Shown here piece by piece: positions 35,054 to 44,236 of a stretch of DNA of 64,000 bases. The stretch is from Sva-25 sp037385685 (GTDB taxonomy: Bacteria > Pseudomonadota > Gammaproteobacteria > Chromatiales > Chromatiaceae): assembly GCA_037385685.1 (NCBI GenBank), contig JARRMW010000007.1, forward strand, positions 1 through 64,000. Reading direction: 5' to 3'. The translations under genes and the position numbers were made by a program. The notes under the pieces were generated by a model. It made no database searches. It worked only from the letters and a program-made list of their open reading frames with translations, and was not told the DNA's origin. The first letter of the stretch is position 1. The number at the start of each line of letters is the position of its first letter.

Positions 35054-36193
35054 ATGACAAAAAAGCGTGAAGAGACACGTAATGAGCACGGCGTGCAGAA
35101 GGGACGCCGTCAGTTTCTGAAAACAGCGGCAGCCACTGCCGGCGGTGCCGCAATCCTCGGCGCACCCTATATCGCCAATGCTGAGGCAGGCAAGACAACG
35201 ACCTGGAAAGTCCAGACGTCCTGGCCAGGCGGAATCGGCCTCGAAATCTTCAAGGAGTGGTGCGACAGCATCATCGAGAAAACAGGCGGCGAGCTGGCTT
35301 TCCAGCCTTTCGGCGCAAAGGATGTCGTCGGTGAGTTCCAGCTCTTCGATGCCGTCAAGAACGGCGTTCTGGATGCCATGAACCCTTTCACCCTTTACTG
35401 GGCGGGACGTATGCCAGCTGCAGTCTTCCTGAGCTCCTACCCGTTGAGCATGCGGCAACCGGGCGAGTGGGACGTTTTCTACTACGGACTCGGCGGCCTT
35501 GAGCTGGCACGTGAACTGTTTGCCAAGCAGGGCATGTACTTTGTCGGTCCGATCCATCACGGCCCGAATATCATCCATTCCAAGGTACCGATCCGCTCGA
35601 TCGACGACTTCCGTGGACGCAAGATGCGCCTTCCGGGCGGCATGGTCGCCGAACTCTTTCAGGCAGCTGGTGCGAAGACGACACTGCTACCGGGCTCGGA
35701 GATTTTTCCGGCGCTCGAGAAGGGCACTATCGATGTTGCCGATTACGTCGGTCCTGCTATCAACTATGCGCTCGGCTTTCACCAGGTTACCAAGTACATT
35801 TCCATGGGACCACCCGGCTTCATGTCCATCTACCAGCCGGTCGACCTCATGGATCTCACGGTTGGCATGGATTCATGGAACAAGCTGTCGGACAAGATGA
35901 AAGAGTTCGTCGAGATGGAAGTGCATGTCTACTCCGACATCCATCATGCAAAAATCCAGAAAGCCGACCAGGAAGCCTGGGCCAAGTTCACCGAGGCTGG
36001 TACCGAGATCACGCGCCTGTCGCAGGACGATGTCGAGGCCTTCACCGAGCTGGCCGTGCCGCTCTGGTTCAAGTGGGCCAACAAGGACAAGGATGCGGCG
36101 CGCGTCTTCAAGATCCAGCTCGACTACATGATGTCGGGTTCGCTTGGATACGTAACGCCTGACATGATCGAGGGAGAAACGCTCAATCTCTGA
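35054..36193 (+). CDS. TRAP transporter substrate-binding protein (DctP family, Tat-exported)
   Basis: Periplasmic binding protein of a TRAP transporter. The 379 residues begin with a twin-arginine signal, GRRQFLK (R18-R19), a hydrophobic Ala/Gly-rich stretch and a likely cut after ANA (residue 43). The mature part begins TTWKVQTSWPGGIG and carries GVLDAMNPFTLYWAG and FRGRKMRLPGGMVAELFQ, the pattern of the TakP/2-oxo acid and mannitol-chloroaromatic DctP branch. The ligand is therefore probably an organic acid, but not proven. GGAGGAAACC lies just upstream. Confidence 0.9.
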   Translation: MTKKREETRNEHGVQKGRRQFLKTAAATAGGAAILGAPYIANAEAGKTTTWKVQTSWPGGIGLEIFKEWCDSIIEKTGGELAFQPFGAKDVVGEFQLFDAVKNGVLDAMNPFTLYWAGRMPAAVFLSSYPLSMRQPGEWDVFYYGLGGLELARELFAKQGMYFVGPIHHGPNIIHSKVPIRSIDDFRGRKMRLPGGMVAELFQAAGAKTTLLPGSEIFPALEKGTIDVADYVGPAINYALGFHQVTKYISMGPPGFMSIYQPVDLMDLTVGMDSWNKLSDKMKEFVEMEVHVYSDIHHAKIQKADQEAWAKFTEAGTEITRLSQDDVEAFTELAVPLWFKWANKDKDAARVFKIQLDYMMSGSLGYVTPDMIEGETLNL

Positions 36194-36219
36194 GCACAGG
36201 CATCCTTGACAGAAAAACG

Positions 36220-36247
36220 CGCGTAGTCGCAGGGAAGCGGCTGCGCG
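36220..36247 (+). other. Intercistronic stem-loop between TRAP binding protein and permease genes
   Basis: CGCGTAGTCGC pairs over 11 positions (two G-U) with GCGGCTGCGCG around loop AGGGAA. It lies 26 bp after the stop and has no T-run, so it is more likely an RNA-stabilising hairpin that raises binding-protein output than a terminator. Confidence 0.5.
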
Positions 36248-36280
36248 ACGTACCGAATCACCTGCAAAGAGTGAAGCCCC

Positions 36281-37444
36281 ATGCCTGAACTCTCCTTTGT
36301 CATGCCACACTGGCTCTACTGGTCCGGGCTGGTGCTGTTTCCACTCGTCGCCTGGTTCATCGTTCGGCGAACACGCGCGCGATCCGGATCAACCCAACCG
36401 CTCTCATTGACAGTCGGTTATTTCCTGCTTGTCGTGGGAGGCTTCGTCGGTTGTCACCGCCTCTATGTCAAGAGCAAGTGGGCAATCGCCTTTATTCTTG
36501 TTTTCGTCACCATTCTTTTCGCAAACATCGAGGTGCGGGAAGCACGCGACGGTCTCTCCTCAACCAATAATGCGGTCGCAATCGCCGAATCGAAAATCAA
36601 ACGCGCCGAAAAGAATCTCGAGCGCGGCAGGAAAAATGCACAGGAAAAACTCGACCAGGCGCTCATCTCCATGGAAGAAGCGAAAGCCGAACTGGAAGTC
36701 GCTGAGGCTTTCTCGGGTCAATGGGAACGCTACTCGCGCATTCTCGCCATCAGCATGCTGCTGTTGCTGTTTGTCGACGCAGTCCTGATGCCCCGCCTCA
36801 TACGCAGGCGCAACAGTATCGAGTCGCTGGACACAGCAGAACCCTTCGTCTGTCCTGCTCACGAACCCGAACATGATCCAGCGAGAGAGCCCTTTGTCTA
36901 TAACCGGCTCATCGGTCGTATCAACGGCTTTGCCGGCGAGTTTGTCGCTTACTGGTCGATGATCGCTGTCTTCGTCTACTACTACGAGGTCATCGCGCGC
37001 TATGTTTTCAACTCGCCAACCAACTGGGCGCATGAGTCAATGTTCCTGATGTTCGGCATGCAGTACCTCCTGGCCGGGGGCTATACGCTCCGAGAGGGAT
37101 CACACGTACGGGTTGACGTCATTTATACCCATCTCAGCGAGCGCAGCAAGGCCATCATGGACCTGATCACCTCTGTCTTCTTTTTCATCTTCGTGATCAC
37201 GCTGCTCGTCACTGGCTGGATCTTCTTCCATGACTCCTTTGCCATCAAGGAGGTCTCGTTCACCGAGTGGGGCATCCAGTACTACCCGGTGAAGTTCGCA
37301 CTACCTCTCGGTGCCGCACTGATCCTGCTGCAGGGTATCGCGGTCCTGTTGAAAGACATTCACTTTGTACTGCATCCGCCACCGGAACACCACGACGAGG
37401 CGGAGGAAGCGATGATACGTGCCGGAGGCAGCCATGGGGATTGA
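36281..37444 (+). CDS. TRAP small permease (DctQ) with N-terminal TM2-like and coiled-coil extension
   Basis: At 387 residues it is over twice the usual DctQ size. The DctQ domain (about 210-370) has four helices: EFVAYWSMIAVFVYYYEVIARYVF, then MFLMFGMQYLLAGGYTLREGSHVRVDV, then two more. Before it come a first helix (residues 10-27), a TM2-like pair with GGFVGCHRLYVKS (about 42-80), a Lys/Glu-rich coiled coil (about 88-145) and another helix. The extension may bind a partner or shape the transporter. The end overlaps dctM by 11 bp. Confidence 0.85.
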   Translation: MPELSFVMPHWLYWSGLVLFPLVAWFIVRRTRARSGSTQPLSLTVGYFLLVVGGFVGCHRLYVKSKWAIAFILVFVTILFANIEVREARDGLSSTNNAVAIAESKIKRAEKNLERGRKNAQEKLDQALISMEEAKAELEVAEAFSGQWERYSRILAISMLLLLFVDAVLMPRLIRRRNSIESLDTAEPFVCPAHEPEHDPAREPFVYNRLIGRINGFAGEFVAYWSMIAVFVYYYEVIARYVFNSPTNWAHESMFLMFGMQYLLAGGYTLREGSHVRVDVIYTHLSERSKAIMDLITSVFFFIFVITLLVTGWIFFHDSFAIKEVSFTEWGIQYYPVKFALPLGAALILLQGIAVLLKDIHFVLHPPPEHHDEAEEAMIRAGGSHGD

Positions 37445-38779
37445 AATCGACATTTTCTGGCTCACGATCCTGATGTTCGGATCACTGGCCCTGCTGCTCA
37501 TGGCGGGTCTGCCACTCTCGTTTGTCACCGGGGGACTTGCCTGCGTCTTCCTGTTCGTTTTCGGAGATGCGCAGATGCTGAACATCCTGCCGTCACGCAT
37601 CTTCCCGCTCATGACCGATTACCAGCTGTCGGCCATCCCGCTGTTTATTTTCATGGCCTCGATGCTCGAGCGTGCCGGCATCATCGAGGAACTCTATGAC
37701 ATGGTCTACAAGCTGCTTGGCGGCCTGCGCGGTGGTCTCGCGATCTCGACAATCATCGCCTCGACGCTGCTGGCTGCCATGTGTGGTGTCATCGGTGCGA
37801 CCGAGGTCACTATGGGGCTCATCGCGCTGCCCGCCATGGTAAGACGGAACTATCACCCGACCATCGCATGCGGATCGATTCTCGCCGGCGGCACGCTCGG
37901 CATCCTGATTCCACCCTCGATCCTCGCGATCCTCTTCGCGGTCGTCGCACAGCAATCGGTCGGTGAACTGTTCGTCGGTGCGGTGATTCCCGGCCTCATC
38001 CTCTCGGGGCTCTACATTCTCTTCGTAATCGTCTACACCACTTTCAAACCGGAGGCAGGCCCCCCGCTACCGGTGGAGGAACGCGTTTCGTTCAGCGAGA
38101 AGATGCGGCTGCTCAACAAGATGTTCGCGCCCATCGTACTGGTCATGCTCGTGCTCGGCATCATCTTCGCCGGCATCGCCACCCCGGTCGAGGCAGCCGG
38201 CGTCGGGTCGCCGCCATGCATCGACGCCTGAGCTGGGAAAACGTGCGTTCAGCAGCGATCACGACCCTCAAGGTCACCGGCATGGTGCTCTGGATCATCT
38301 TCGGTGCAACGCTCTTCGTGGGTTTTTATGTCGTCAATGGCGGACAGGAGTTCGTCAACGAGTCGCTCAATGGCCTCGGTCTCGGTCCCTACCAGATCCT
38401 GATCGTCATGATGTTTATCCTCATCATTCTCGGCATGTTCCTCGACTGGGTTGGCATCCTGCTGCTGGCCGTGCCGATTTTCGTCCCGCTGATGAAGACC
38501 ATGCAGTTCGACGGCGTTTTCGGGTTACCGGGTGTCGCCCCGGAAGACGTCGCACTCTGGTTCGGCGTCGTCTACATGGTCAACATGCAGATGTCCTTCC
38601 TGAGCCCGCCTTTCGGCTACGCCCTCTTCTATCTCAAGAGCGTCGCCCCGCCAGGCATCACCATGGCGCAGATCTACAAGTCCTCGTTGCCTTTCCTCCT
38701 GCTGCAGGCAACTGGACTGGCGTTGTGCATCATCTTTCCCGATCTGGTACTTTGGCTGCCAAAACAGATTTATGGCTGA
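37434..38779 (+). pseudogene. TRAP large permease (DctM family), frameshifted
   Basis: The start ATG at 37434 follows GGAGGCAGCC and overlaps the DctQ end. Frame one runs to TGA at 38231 and encodes the first 60 percent of a DctM permease (MERAGIIEELYDMVYKLLGG, GTLGILIPPSILAILFA). At ATPVEAAGVG the family continues in another frame, from about 38207 through MHRRLSWENVRSA to 38779 (QIYG). Family members have a short Gly/Ala-rich helix here, of which about 6-7 residues are missing, so a deletion of about 19-22 bp is likely. It is either a real mutation that splits the permease or an assembly error. Confidence 0.8.
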
Positions 38780-38790
38780 CCCGGAACCGA

Positions 38791-39312
38791 ATGATCGATT
38801 TCACACCTGTCATGGACGAAGAGGAGATCGCCACAGTCTCTGCGCTGGCAGACGAAATCTGGCGCGAACACTACCCGTCTATCATCAGTAACGAACAGAT
38901 CGTCTACATGCTGGAGTGCTTCCAGAGCAAATCCGCAATCCGGAAGCAGATCGATGATGGTTATCACTATGCACTGATTCTTGTTGATAAGGAGCCGGCA
39001 GGGTATCTCTCTGTTCGCTTTGATCCTGCAGACAAAACACTCTTCATCAGCAAGATCTACCTGTGTCAGGGCATGCGCGGCAAGGGTGGCGGCTATGCGG
39101 CCAGCGAATACATCACAGGGCTCGCACAGGAGAAAGGCTGCAGCCGGATCTGGCTGACAGTCAACCGCATGAACAGAACCGCCATCAAAGCCTACCAGCG
39201 CTGGGGATTCAGCGTCACCGGTGAAGTCGTGGCCGATATCGGCGAAGGTTTCGTGATGGATGATTACCGCATGGAAAAGCAGCTGCCACAGGATGTTTCA
39301 GCCAGAAACTGA
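38791..39312 (+). CDS. GNAT family N-acetyltransferase
   Basis: A 174-residue acetyltransferase: strand-helix opening DFTPVMDEEEIATVSALADEIWREHY, central AGYLSVRF, acetyl-CoA loop QGMRGKGGGYAASEYI and closing NRMNRTAIKAYQRWGFSVTGE, all in GNAT order. The substrate is not predictable. Start MIDFTPV at 38791 lies 11 bp after dctM, but the terminator 60 bp downstream of the gene and its unrelated nature suggest chance neighbours. Confidence 0.85.
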   Translation: MIDFTPVMDEEEIATVSALADEIWREHYPSIISNEQIVYMLECFQSKSAIRKQIDDGYHYALILVDKEPAGYLSVRFDPADKTLFISKIYLCQGMRGKGGGYAASEYITGLAQEKGCSRIWLTVNRMNRTAIKAYQRWGFSVTGEVVADIGEGFVMDDYRMEKQLPQDVSARN

Positions 39313-39371
39313 CTGCCCTGCCGGCTATCGCTGCTGGAGTCACCTTTTCTGAAAAACAGAAGACCCGGAAA

Positions 39372-39405
39372 AGAAAAAACCCTGCGGCATGCAGCCGCAG
39401 GGTTT
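39372..39405 (-). terminator. Terminator of the tRNA operon (also possible for plus strand)
   Basis: Twelve-bp stem AAACCCTGCGGC/GCCGCAGGGTTT with a 5-base loop. On the minus strand it is followed by TTTTTTCTTTT, ending the tRNA transcript. On the plus strand only TTT follows, so termination of the acetyltransferase transcript is weaker. Confidence 0.85.
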
Positions 39406-39411
39406 GAGGAT

Positions 39412-39488
39412 TGGGGTGGATGATGGGACTTGAACCCACGACGACCGGAATCACAATCCGGGGCTCTACCAACTGAGCTACACCCACC
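39412..39488 (-). tRNA. tRNA-His (GTG)
   Basis: Complete cloverleaf with encoded CCA. The anticodon GTG is in GGATTGTGATTCC; the extra 5' G of tRNA-His is present (39488). T-arm GTGGGTTCAAGTCCCAT. Last of three tRNA genes in one transcript. Confidence 0.95.
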
Positions 39489-39507
39489 ATAGAAACGAAC
39501 GGTGTGA

Positions 39508-39584
39508 TGGCGCGCCCGGCAGGACTCGAACCTGCAACCCTCGGCTTAGAAGGCCGATGCTCTATCCGGTTGAGCTACGGGCGC
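39508..39584 (-). tRNA. tRNA-Arg (TCT)
   Basis: Seventy-seven bases with encoded CCA; acceptor stem GCGCCCG/CGGGCGC, anticodon TCT in CGGCCTTCTAAGCCG, T-arm GCAGGTTCGAGTCCTGC. It lies between tRNA-Pro and tRNA-His. Confidence 0.95.
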
Positions 39585-39643
39585 ATATTCTGCGATGACC
39601 TGCTGCTTGCCAATCTTCCCCGGCGCTTGCCGGAGGAATGATC

Positions 39644-39720
39644 TGGTCGGGGTAGAGAGATTCGAACTCCCGACATCCTGCTCCCAAAGCAGGCGCGCTA
39701 CCAGACTGCGCTATACCCCG
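39644..39720 (-). tRNA. tRNA-Pro (TGG)
   Basis: Seventy-seven bases with encoded CCA; acceptor CGGGGTA/TACCCCG, anticodon TGG in CTGCTTTGGGAGCAG, T-arm CGGGAGTTCGAATCTCT. First gene of the tRNA transcript, directly behind a strong promoter. Confidence 0.95.
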
Positions 39721-39749
39721 TATTACAGGCTTGGCCTGCAAGGGCGCAA

Positions 39750-39778
39750 ATCATACGTCGTGCAAGCCCCTGCGTCAA
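39750..39778 (-). promoter_or_regulatory. Promoter of the tRNA operon
   Basis: TTGACG (39778-39773) and TATGAT (39755-39750) are exactly 17 bp apart, followed by a GC-rich discriminator (TTGCGCCC) as in stringently controlled stable-RNA promoters. Confidence 0.75.
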
Positions 39779-40017
39779 CTCGAGAGCCAGCCAATCAGCG
39801 GGAAGAGCCAACGGTTCTTGACTTCAAAATTGATCAGCAATCTAATGTGCCGTCTCTCTACAGCGCCCGTTCGAAAAAATCCATACATGTTCCTGAAACA
39901 CAAGCTTTTCTTCAAGAATGCCGGGGCCACTGGACAATTGAGAGGGACTGAACAGGCTTCCCATTCCTGCACTGCTGTATGCTTGCAGTGCTGCCCTTTG
40001 CCCCCCACCGCCTGGCC

Positions 40018-40842
40018 ATGAAGGAAAGCAATATCCGGCAGACAGCGAATCCGGCTGGTCCGGTCGGAATCTTCGACTCGGGTATCGGCGGGCTCTCCAT
40101 CCTGCGTGAAATACGCAAGCTGATGCCATCAGAAGACCTCTGCTATGTTGCCGACTCGGCCTGGATGCCCTACGGGGAAAAACCGCGGGCAGTGGTGCGC
40201 GACCGATCCCTGAAAATCGCCAGATTCCTGGTCGAGAAGCAAGGCTGCAAGGCGATCGTCGTCGCCTGCAACACGGCAACGGCACTGGCCGTCGATCTGT
40301 TGCGCGAGGAACTTGAAGTCCCGGTGATCGCTATCGAGCCAGCGATCAAGCCTGCAGCAGAATGCACCATGAGCGGCGTCATCGGCGTCATGGCGACACC
40401 GGGCACGCTCTCCGGCGAGAAATTCGGCCACCTGGAAAGCCGCTTTTCGGGCGACAAACGGATTCTCTCGCGCCCCTGTCCTGGCCTTGCAAGAGAGATC
40501 GAAAGGGGCAAGCTGCACTCGATTCGCCTGCGCAAGCTGCTGACGCGGTTTGTTAAGCCATTTATCGAGGAAGGCGCGGATGTCATTGTGCTCGGCTGTA
40601 CCCACTATCCACTCGTCAAACCGCTGATCGAGGAGATTGCGGGGCCTGGTGTACAACTCATCGACTCGGGTGAGGCCGTCGCACGGCAGCTTCTTCGCAA
40701 GCTGGATGAATCCGGGTTACGTTCCCCTTCCGCTTGCGAGGGTCGCCAGCACGTCTGGTGCAGCGGCAGGGTCGCCGGCTGCGCCTCGAGTCTCGCAATC
40801 CTCAGCGGCAAGCCCCTGCATGTCGAGGCGTTGCCAGTCTAG
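40018..40842 (+). CDS. murI: Glutamate racemase
   Basis: Makes D-glutamate for peptidoglycan. The start MKESNIRQ at 40018 gives 274 residues. The family motifs are FDSGIGGLSILREI, the first catalytic Cys in VVACNTATALA and the second in VLGCTHYPLVKP. The tail beyond residue 235 is Ser/Arg-rich and variable as usual. It is a single gene, divergent from the tRNA operon. Confidence 0.95.
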   Translation: MKESNIRQTANPAGPVGIFDSGIGGLSILREIRKLMPSEDLCYVADSAWMPYGEKPRAVVRDRSLKIARFLVEKQGCKAIVVACNTATALAVDLLREELEVPVIAIEPAIKPAAECTMSGVIGVMATPGTLSGEKFGHLESRFSGDKRILSRPCPGLAREIERGKLHSIRLRKLLTRFVKPFIEEGADVIVLGCTHYPLVKPLIEEIAGPGVQLIDSGEAVARQLLRKLDESGLRSPSACEGRQHVWCSGRVAGCASSLAILSGKPLHVEALPV

Positions 40843-40993
40843 CCAGGGCTCGCACGCAGATTGCTCAGCGAGATACAAAACCCTGTGCTACGCCGGTCGA
40901 TTAAGATAAATCAGGTATCAACCGGGCTGATTTGATGTAGACTAAAGCCTGAATCAACTCACCACAGTTACACCCCGAAGGTTGGTCAAGGGA

Positions 40994-41074
40994 TGTCTTC
41001 CTGTAACAAAATCGGCCTTATTCTCGGATCAGCGCTGCTTCTGCTTATCATTCTTTACCTGCTGATCATCTGAG
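40994..41074 (+). CDS. Possible 26-aa membrane peptide
   Basis: MSSCNKIGLILGSALLLLII is the first part, and after LYLLII comes a stop. It is a single hydrophobic helix after a short polar head, the shape of many bacterial small membrane proteins. GAAGG lies 11 bp upstream, slightly far for a ribosome site. It is in the otherwise empty 490 bp between murI and valS. Chance is possible for so short a frame. Confidence 0.35.
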
Positions 41075-41272
41075 AACCCGGCGACCTGCATTTTGACGGC
41101 ACCACTGACGGCGCCCGTCCCTGTTTTACACCACAGGTAGATCCTTCAACGCCTGGCTGGCAAGCAACTGCCGCCTGTCGATTTTTTTGATTCAACATGA
41201 AATCCTGTCATCGGTGTCCCGATTTCCCGGACCCGCTGCAAGACCGGCGAAGCCGACCAGGCCGGTCACAGA

Positions 41273-41301
41273 CTGACCCTCTCCGGCCCTTCAGATATAA
41301 T
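41273..41301 (+). promoter_or_regulatory. Candidate sigma-70 promoter of valS
   Basis: CTGACC (41273-41278) and a perfect TATAAT (41296-41301) with 17-bp spacing, 32 bp before the valS ATG. The remaining part of 40843-41333, apart from the 26-codon ORF, shows nothing further. Confidence 0.6.
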
Positions 41302-41333
41302 GGCTGACTGATTTTTCCTGAAAGCCATTACCC

Positions 41334-44168
41334 ATGGACAAGACTTACAATCCACACAGCATCGAGCAGCGCTGGTACGAAACCTGGGAGAAAAACGGGT
41401 GGTTCGCCCCAGCCGACGAGGGAGATGGTGCCTACTGCATCATGATTCCGCCCCCGAATGTCACGGGCAGCCTGCACATGGGCCATGGCTTCAACAACAC
41501 CATCATGGATACCCTGATCCGCTTCAACCGCATGCAGGGCCGTCGCACGCTCTGGCAACCGGGGACAGACCATGCCGGTATCGCGACCCAGATGGTCGTG
41601 GAGCGACAGCTCGAGGCCGAGGGCAAGTCTCGTCACGATCTGGGCCGCGAGGCATTCATCGATCGCATCTGGGAATGGAAAAAGGAATCCGGCGGAAATA
41701 TCACGCGCCAGCTGCGTCGTCTCGGCTCCTCACTCGACTGGCAACACGAGCGCTTCACAATGGATGAGGGCCTTTCAGAGGCCGTCAAGGAGGTGTTCGT
41801 CCGGCTCTACGAGGAAGGACTGATCTATCGCGGCAAGCGCCTCGTCAACTGGGATCCCAAGCTGCATACGGCCGTCTCCGACCTTGAAGTGATATCGGAA
41901 GAGGAGCAGGGTCACATGTGGCATATGCGCTACCCGCTCTCCAATGGAACCGGCCATCTCGTTGTCTCGACCACACGACCGGAAACCATGCTCGGTGACT
42001 GTGCTGTTGCGGTAAATCCCGAAGACGAGCGCTACAAGCATCTCATCGGCGAACTGGTCGAACTGCCATTGACAGGCCGCAGGATTCCGATCATCGCCGA
42101 CGAACATGCCGACCCGGAATTTGGTACCGGCTGCGTGAAGATTACACCGGCCCATGATTTCAACGACTACGCGGTCTGGCTGCGCCACCGTGACGAGACC
42201 GTGATCAGCCAGCAACCACACGGCGGGCTTATCAACATCCTTACTATCGATGCCGCAATCCGCGACAACGATAGTGATGAAGGCGAACTCATTCCCGCAG
42301 CCTATATCGGCATGGACCGCTACGAGGCGCGCAAGACAATCGTTGCAGACCTCGAGGCCGGCGGGCTGCTCGAGAAGATCGTCGACCACAAGCTCATGGT
42401 GCCGCGCGGCGACCGTTCCGGCACCGTTATCGAGCCCTACCTGACAGACCAGTGGTACGTGAAGATCGAGCCACTTGCAAAGCCCGCGATTGAGGCCGTC
42501 GAAACCGGCCGGATCCGTTTCGTACCGGACAACTGGAAGAACACCTACTTTGAATGGATGCGCAACATCCAGGACTGGTGCATCAGCCGCCAGATCTGGT
42601 GGGGACACCGGATTCCTGCGTGGTACGACACTCATGGAAATATCTATGTCGGCCGTTCCGAACAGGAGGTTCGAGAAAAACACGGCCTTGCGGCCGATTA
42701 CCTGCTGCGCCAGGACGAGGATGTGCTGGATACCTGGTTCAGCTCCGCGCTCTGGCCTTTTTCAACGCTGGGCTGGCCGGACAAGACGGAGCGCCTGGAT
42801 GCCTTCTACCCGACCAATGTACTGGTCACAGGTTTTGACATCATCTTCTTCTGGGTCGCCCGAATGATCATGATGGGACTGAAGTTCATGGATGAAGTCC
42901 CTTTCCATGAAGTCTATGTCCATGGCCTGGTGCGTGACGCCGAGGGTCAAAAGATGTCCAAGTCCAAAGGCAACGTGCTCGACCCGATTGACGTTATCGA
43001 CGGCATCGACCTCGAATCACTCGTCGCCAAGCGCACACGTGGCATGATGCAGCCACAGCTCGCCGAGCGTATCGAGAAAATCACTCGCAAGAACTTCCCG
43101 GAAGGCATACCGGCCTACGGTACTGACGCACTACGCTTCACCTTCGCCGCACTGGCTGCCACCGGCCGTGATATCAAGCTGGATGCCGGTCGTATCGAGG
43201 GATACCGGAATTTCTGCAACAAGCTCTGGAATGCCGCACGTTATGTGCTCATGAATACCGAGGGCAAGGATTGCGGTGCCGCATCGGGGACCAGGGCCAG
43301 CAGCGACATGAAACTCTCGCTGGCTGACCGCTGGATCCGTTCGCGACTGCAGCAGACGATCAGCAATGTCACAGAGGCCATCGAGGGATACCGCTTCGAT
43401 CACGCGGCACAGGCAATCTACGAGTTCACATGGAACGAGTACTGCGACTGGTACCTCGAACTCTCCAAGACCGTGCTGAACGATGAAAACAGTACCGAAG
43501 CTGCAAGGCGCGGGACGCGCAAGACACTCGTGACAGTGCTCGAGACACTGTTACGACTTGCCCATCCGGTCATTCCCTTCATCACCGAAGAGATCTGGCA
43601 ACAGGTCGCCCCGCTTGCCGGCGTCAAGGGCAAGACGATCATGCAGCAGCCCTGGCCCATCGCCGAGGAGTCACTGCTGGATACCTATACAGAAGACGAA
43701 ATGCGGTGGGTCATGCAGTTCATCCTCGGGATTCGCAAGATCAAGGGCGAGATGAATATCTCACCAGGCAAGCAGGTCCCTGTGCTGTTGTCACAGTGCA
43801 CGCCGATTGACGAGCAGCGCGCCATCGATCACCGTGGCTATCTTGATTTTCTTGCACGCACGGAATCAATCAATGTGCTCTCCGAATCTGACGAAGAGCC
43901 CGAATCGGCGATTACCCTCGTCGGCGACATGCGTGTCCTGATTCCCATGGCAGGACTGATTGACAAGGAAGCGGAGATCAAGCGCCTCGAGAAAGAGATA
44001 GGCAGGTTCGACGGTGAGATCCAGCGTCTCGAGAAGAAGCTCTCGAACAGGGGATTTATCGACAAGGCGCCCGAAGCGGTCGTGCAAAAGGAGCGCGAAA
44101 AGCTTGTTGATGCCGAAAAGGCGCTGGCAAACCTGCAGGCGCAGATAATAAAAATCCGCCAGCTCTAG
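41334..44168 (+). CDS. valS: Valyl-tRNA synthetase
   Basis: Class I synthetase for valine, 944 residues, the normal size. The HIGH motif is HMGH (48-51) in PPNVTGSLHMGHGFN, and KMSKS is at 540-544 in KMSKSKGNVLDP. The editing domain lies between them (TTRPETMLGDCAVAV). The C-terminal coiled coil (DKEAEIKRLEKEIGRFDGE) is the usual tRNA-binding tail. Single gene with its own promoter. Confidence 0.98.
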   Translation: MDKTYNPHSIEQRWYETWEKNGWFAPADEGDGAYCIMIPPPNVTGSLHMGHGFNNTIMDTLIRFNRMQGRRTLWQPGTDHAGIATQMVVERQLEAEGKSRHDLGREAFIDRIWEWKKESGGNITRQLRRLGSSLDWQHERFTMDEGLSEAVKEVFVRLYEEGLIYRGKRLVNWDPKLHTAVSDLEVISEEEQGHMWHMRYPLSNGTGHLVVSTTRPETMLGDCAVAVNPEDERYKHLIGELVELPLTGRRIPIIADEHADPEFGTGCVKITPAHDFNDYAVWLRHRDETVISQQPHGGLINILTIDAAIRDNDSDEGELIPAAYIGMDRYEARKTIVADLEAGGLLEKIVDHKLMVPRGDRSGTVIEPYLTDQWYVKIEPLAKPAIEAVETGRIRFVPDNWKNTYFEWMRNIQDWCISRQIWWGHRIPAWYDTHGNIYVGRSEQEVREKHGLAADYLLRQDEDVLDTWFSSALWPFSTLGWPDKTERLDAFYPTNVLVTGFDIIFFWVARMIMMGLKFMDEVPFHEVYVHGLVRDAEGQKMSKSKGNVLDPIDVIDGIDLESLVAKRTRGMMQPQLAERIEKITRKNFPEGIPAYGTDALRFTFAALAATGRDIKLDAGRIEGYRNFCNKLWNAARYVLMNTEGKDCGAASGTRASSDMKLSLADRWIRSRLQQTISNVTEAIEGYRFDHAAQAIYEFTWNEYCDWYLELSKTVLNDENSTEAARRGTRKTLVTVLETLLRLAHPVIPFITEEIWQQVAPLAGVKGKTIMQQPWPIAEESLLDTYTEDEMRWVMQFILGIRKIKGEMNISPGKQVPVLLSQCTPIDEQRAIDHRGYLDFLARTESINVLSESDEEPESAITLVGDMRVLIPMAGLIDKEAEIKRLEKEIGRFDGEIQRLEKKLSNRGFIDKAPEAVVQKEREKLVDAEKALANLQAQIIKIRQL

Positions 44169-44190
44169 ACAGCGATCCCGAGCACGACTC

Positions 44191-44208
44191 CGGGGCAGTC
44201 ATGCCCCG
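44191..44208. terminator. Possible hairpin between valS and the M15 peptidase gene
   Basis: Perfect 7-bp stem CGGGGCA/TGCCCCG with loop GTCA between two convergent genes. There is no T-run on either strand, so termination is only inferred from place. Confidence 0.35.
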
Positions 44209-44236
44209 TAAGCCGAGCCGCTATGGCGTCCTCGTA

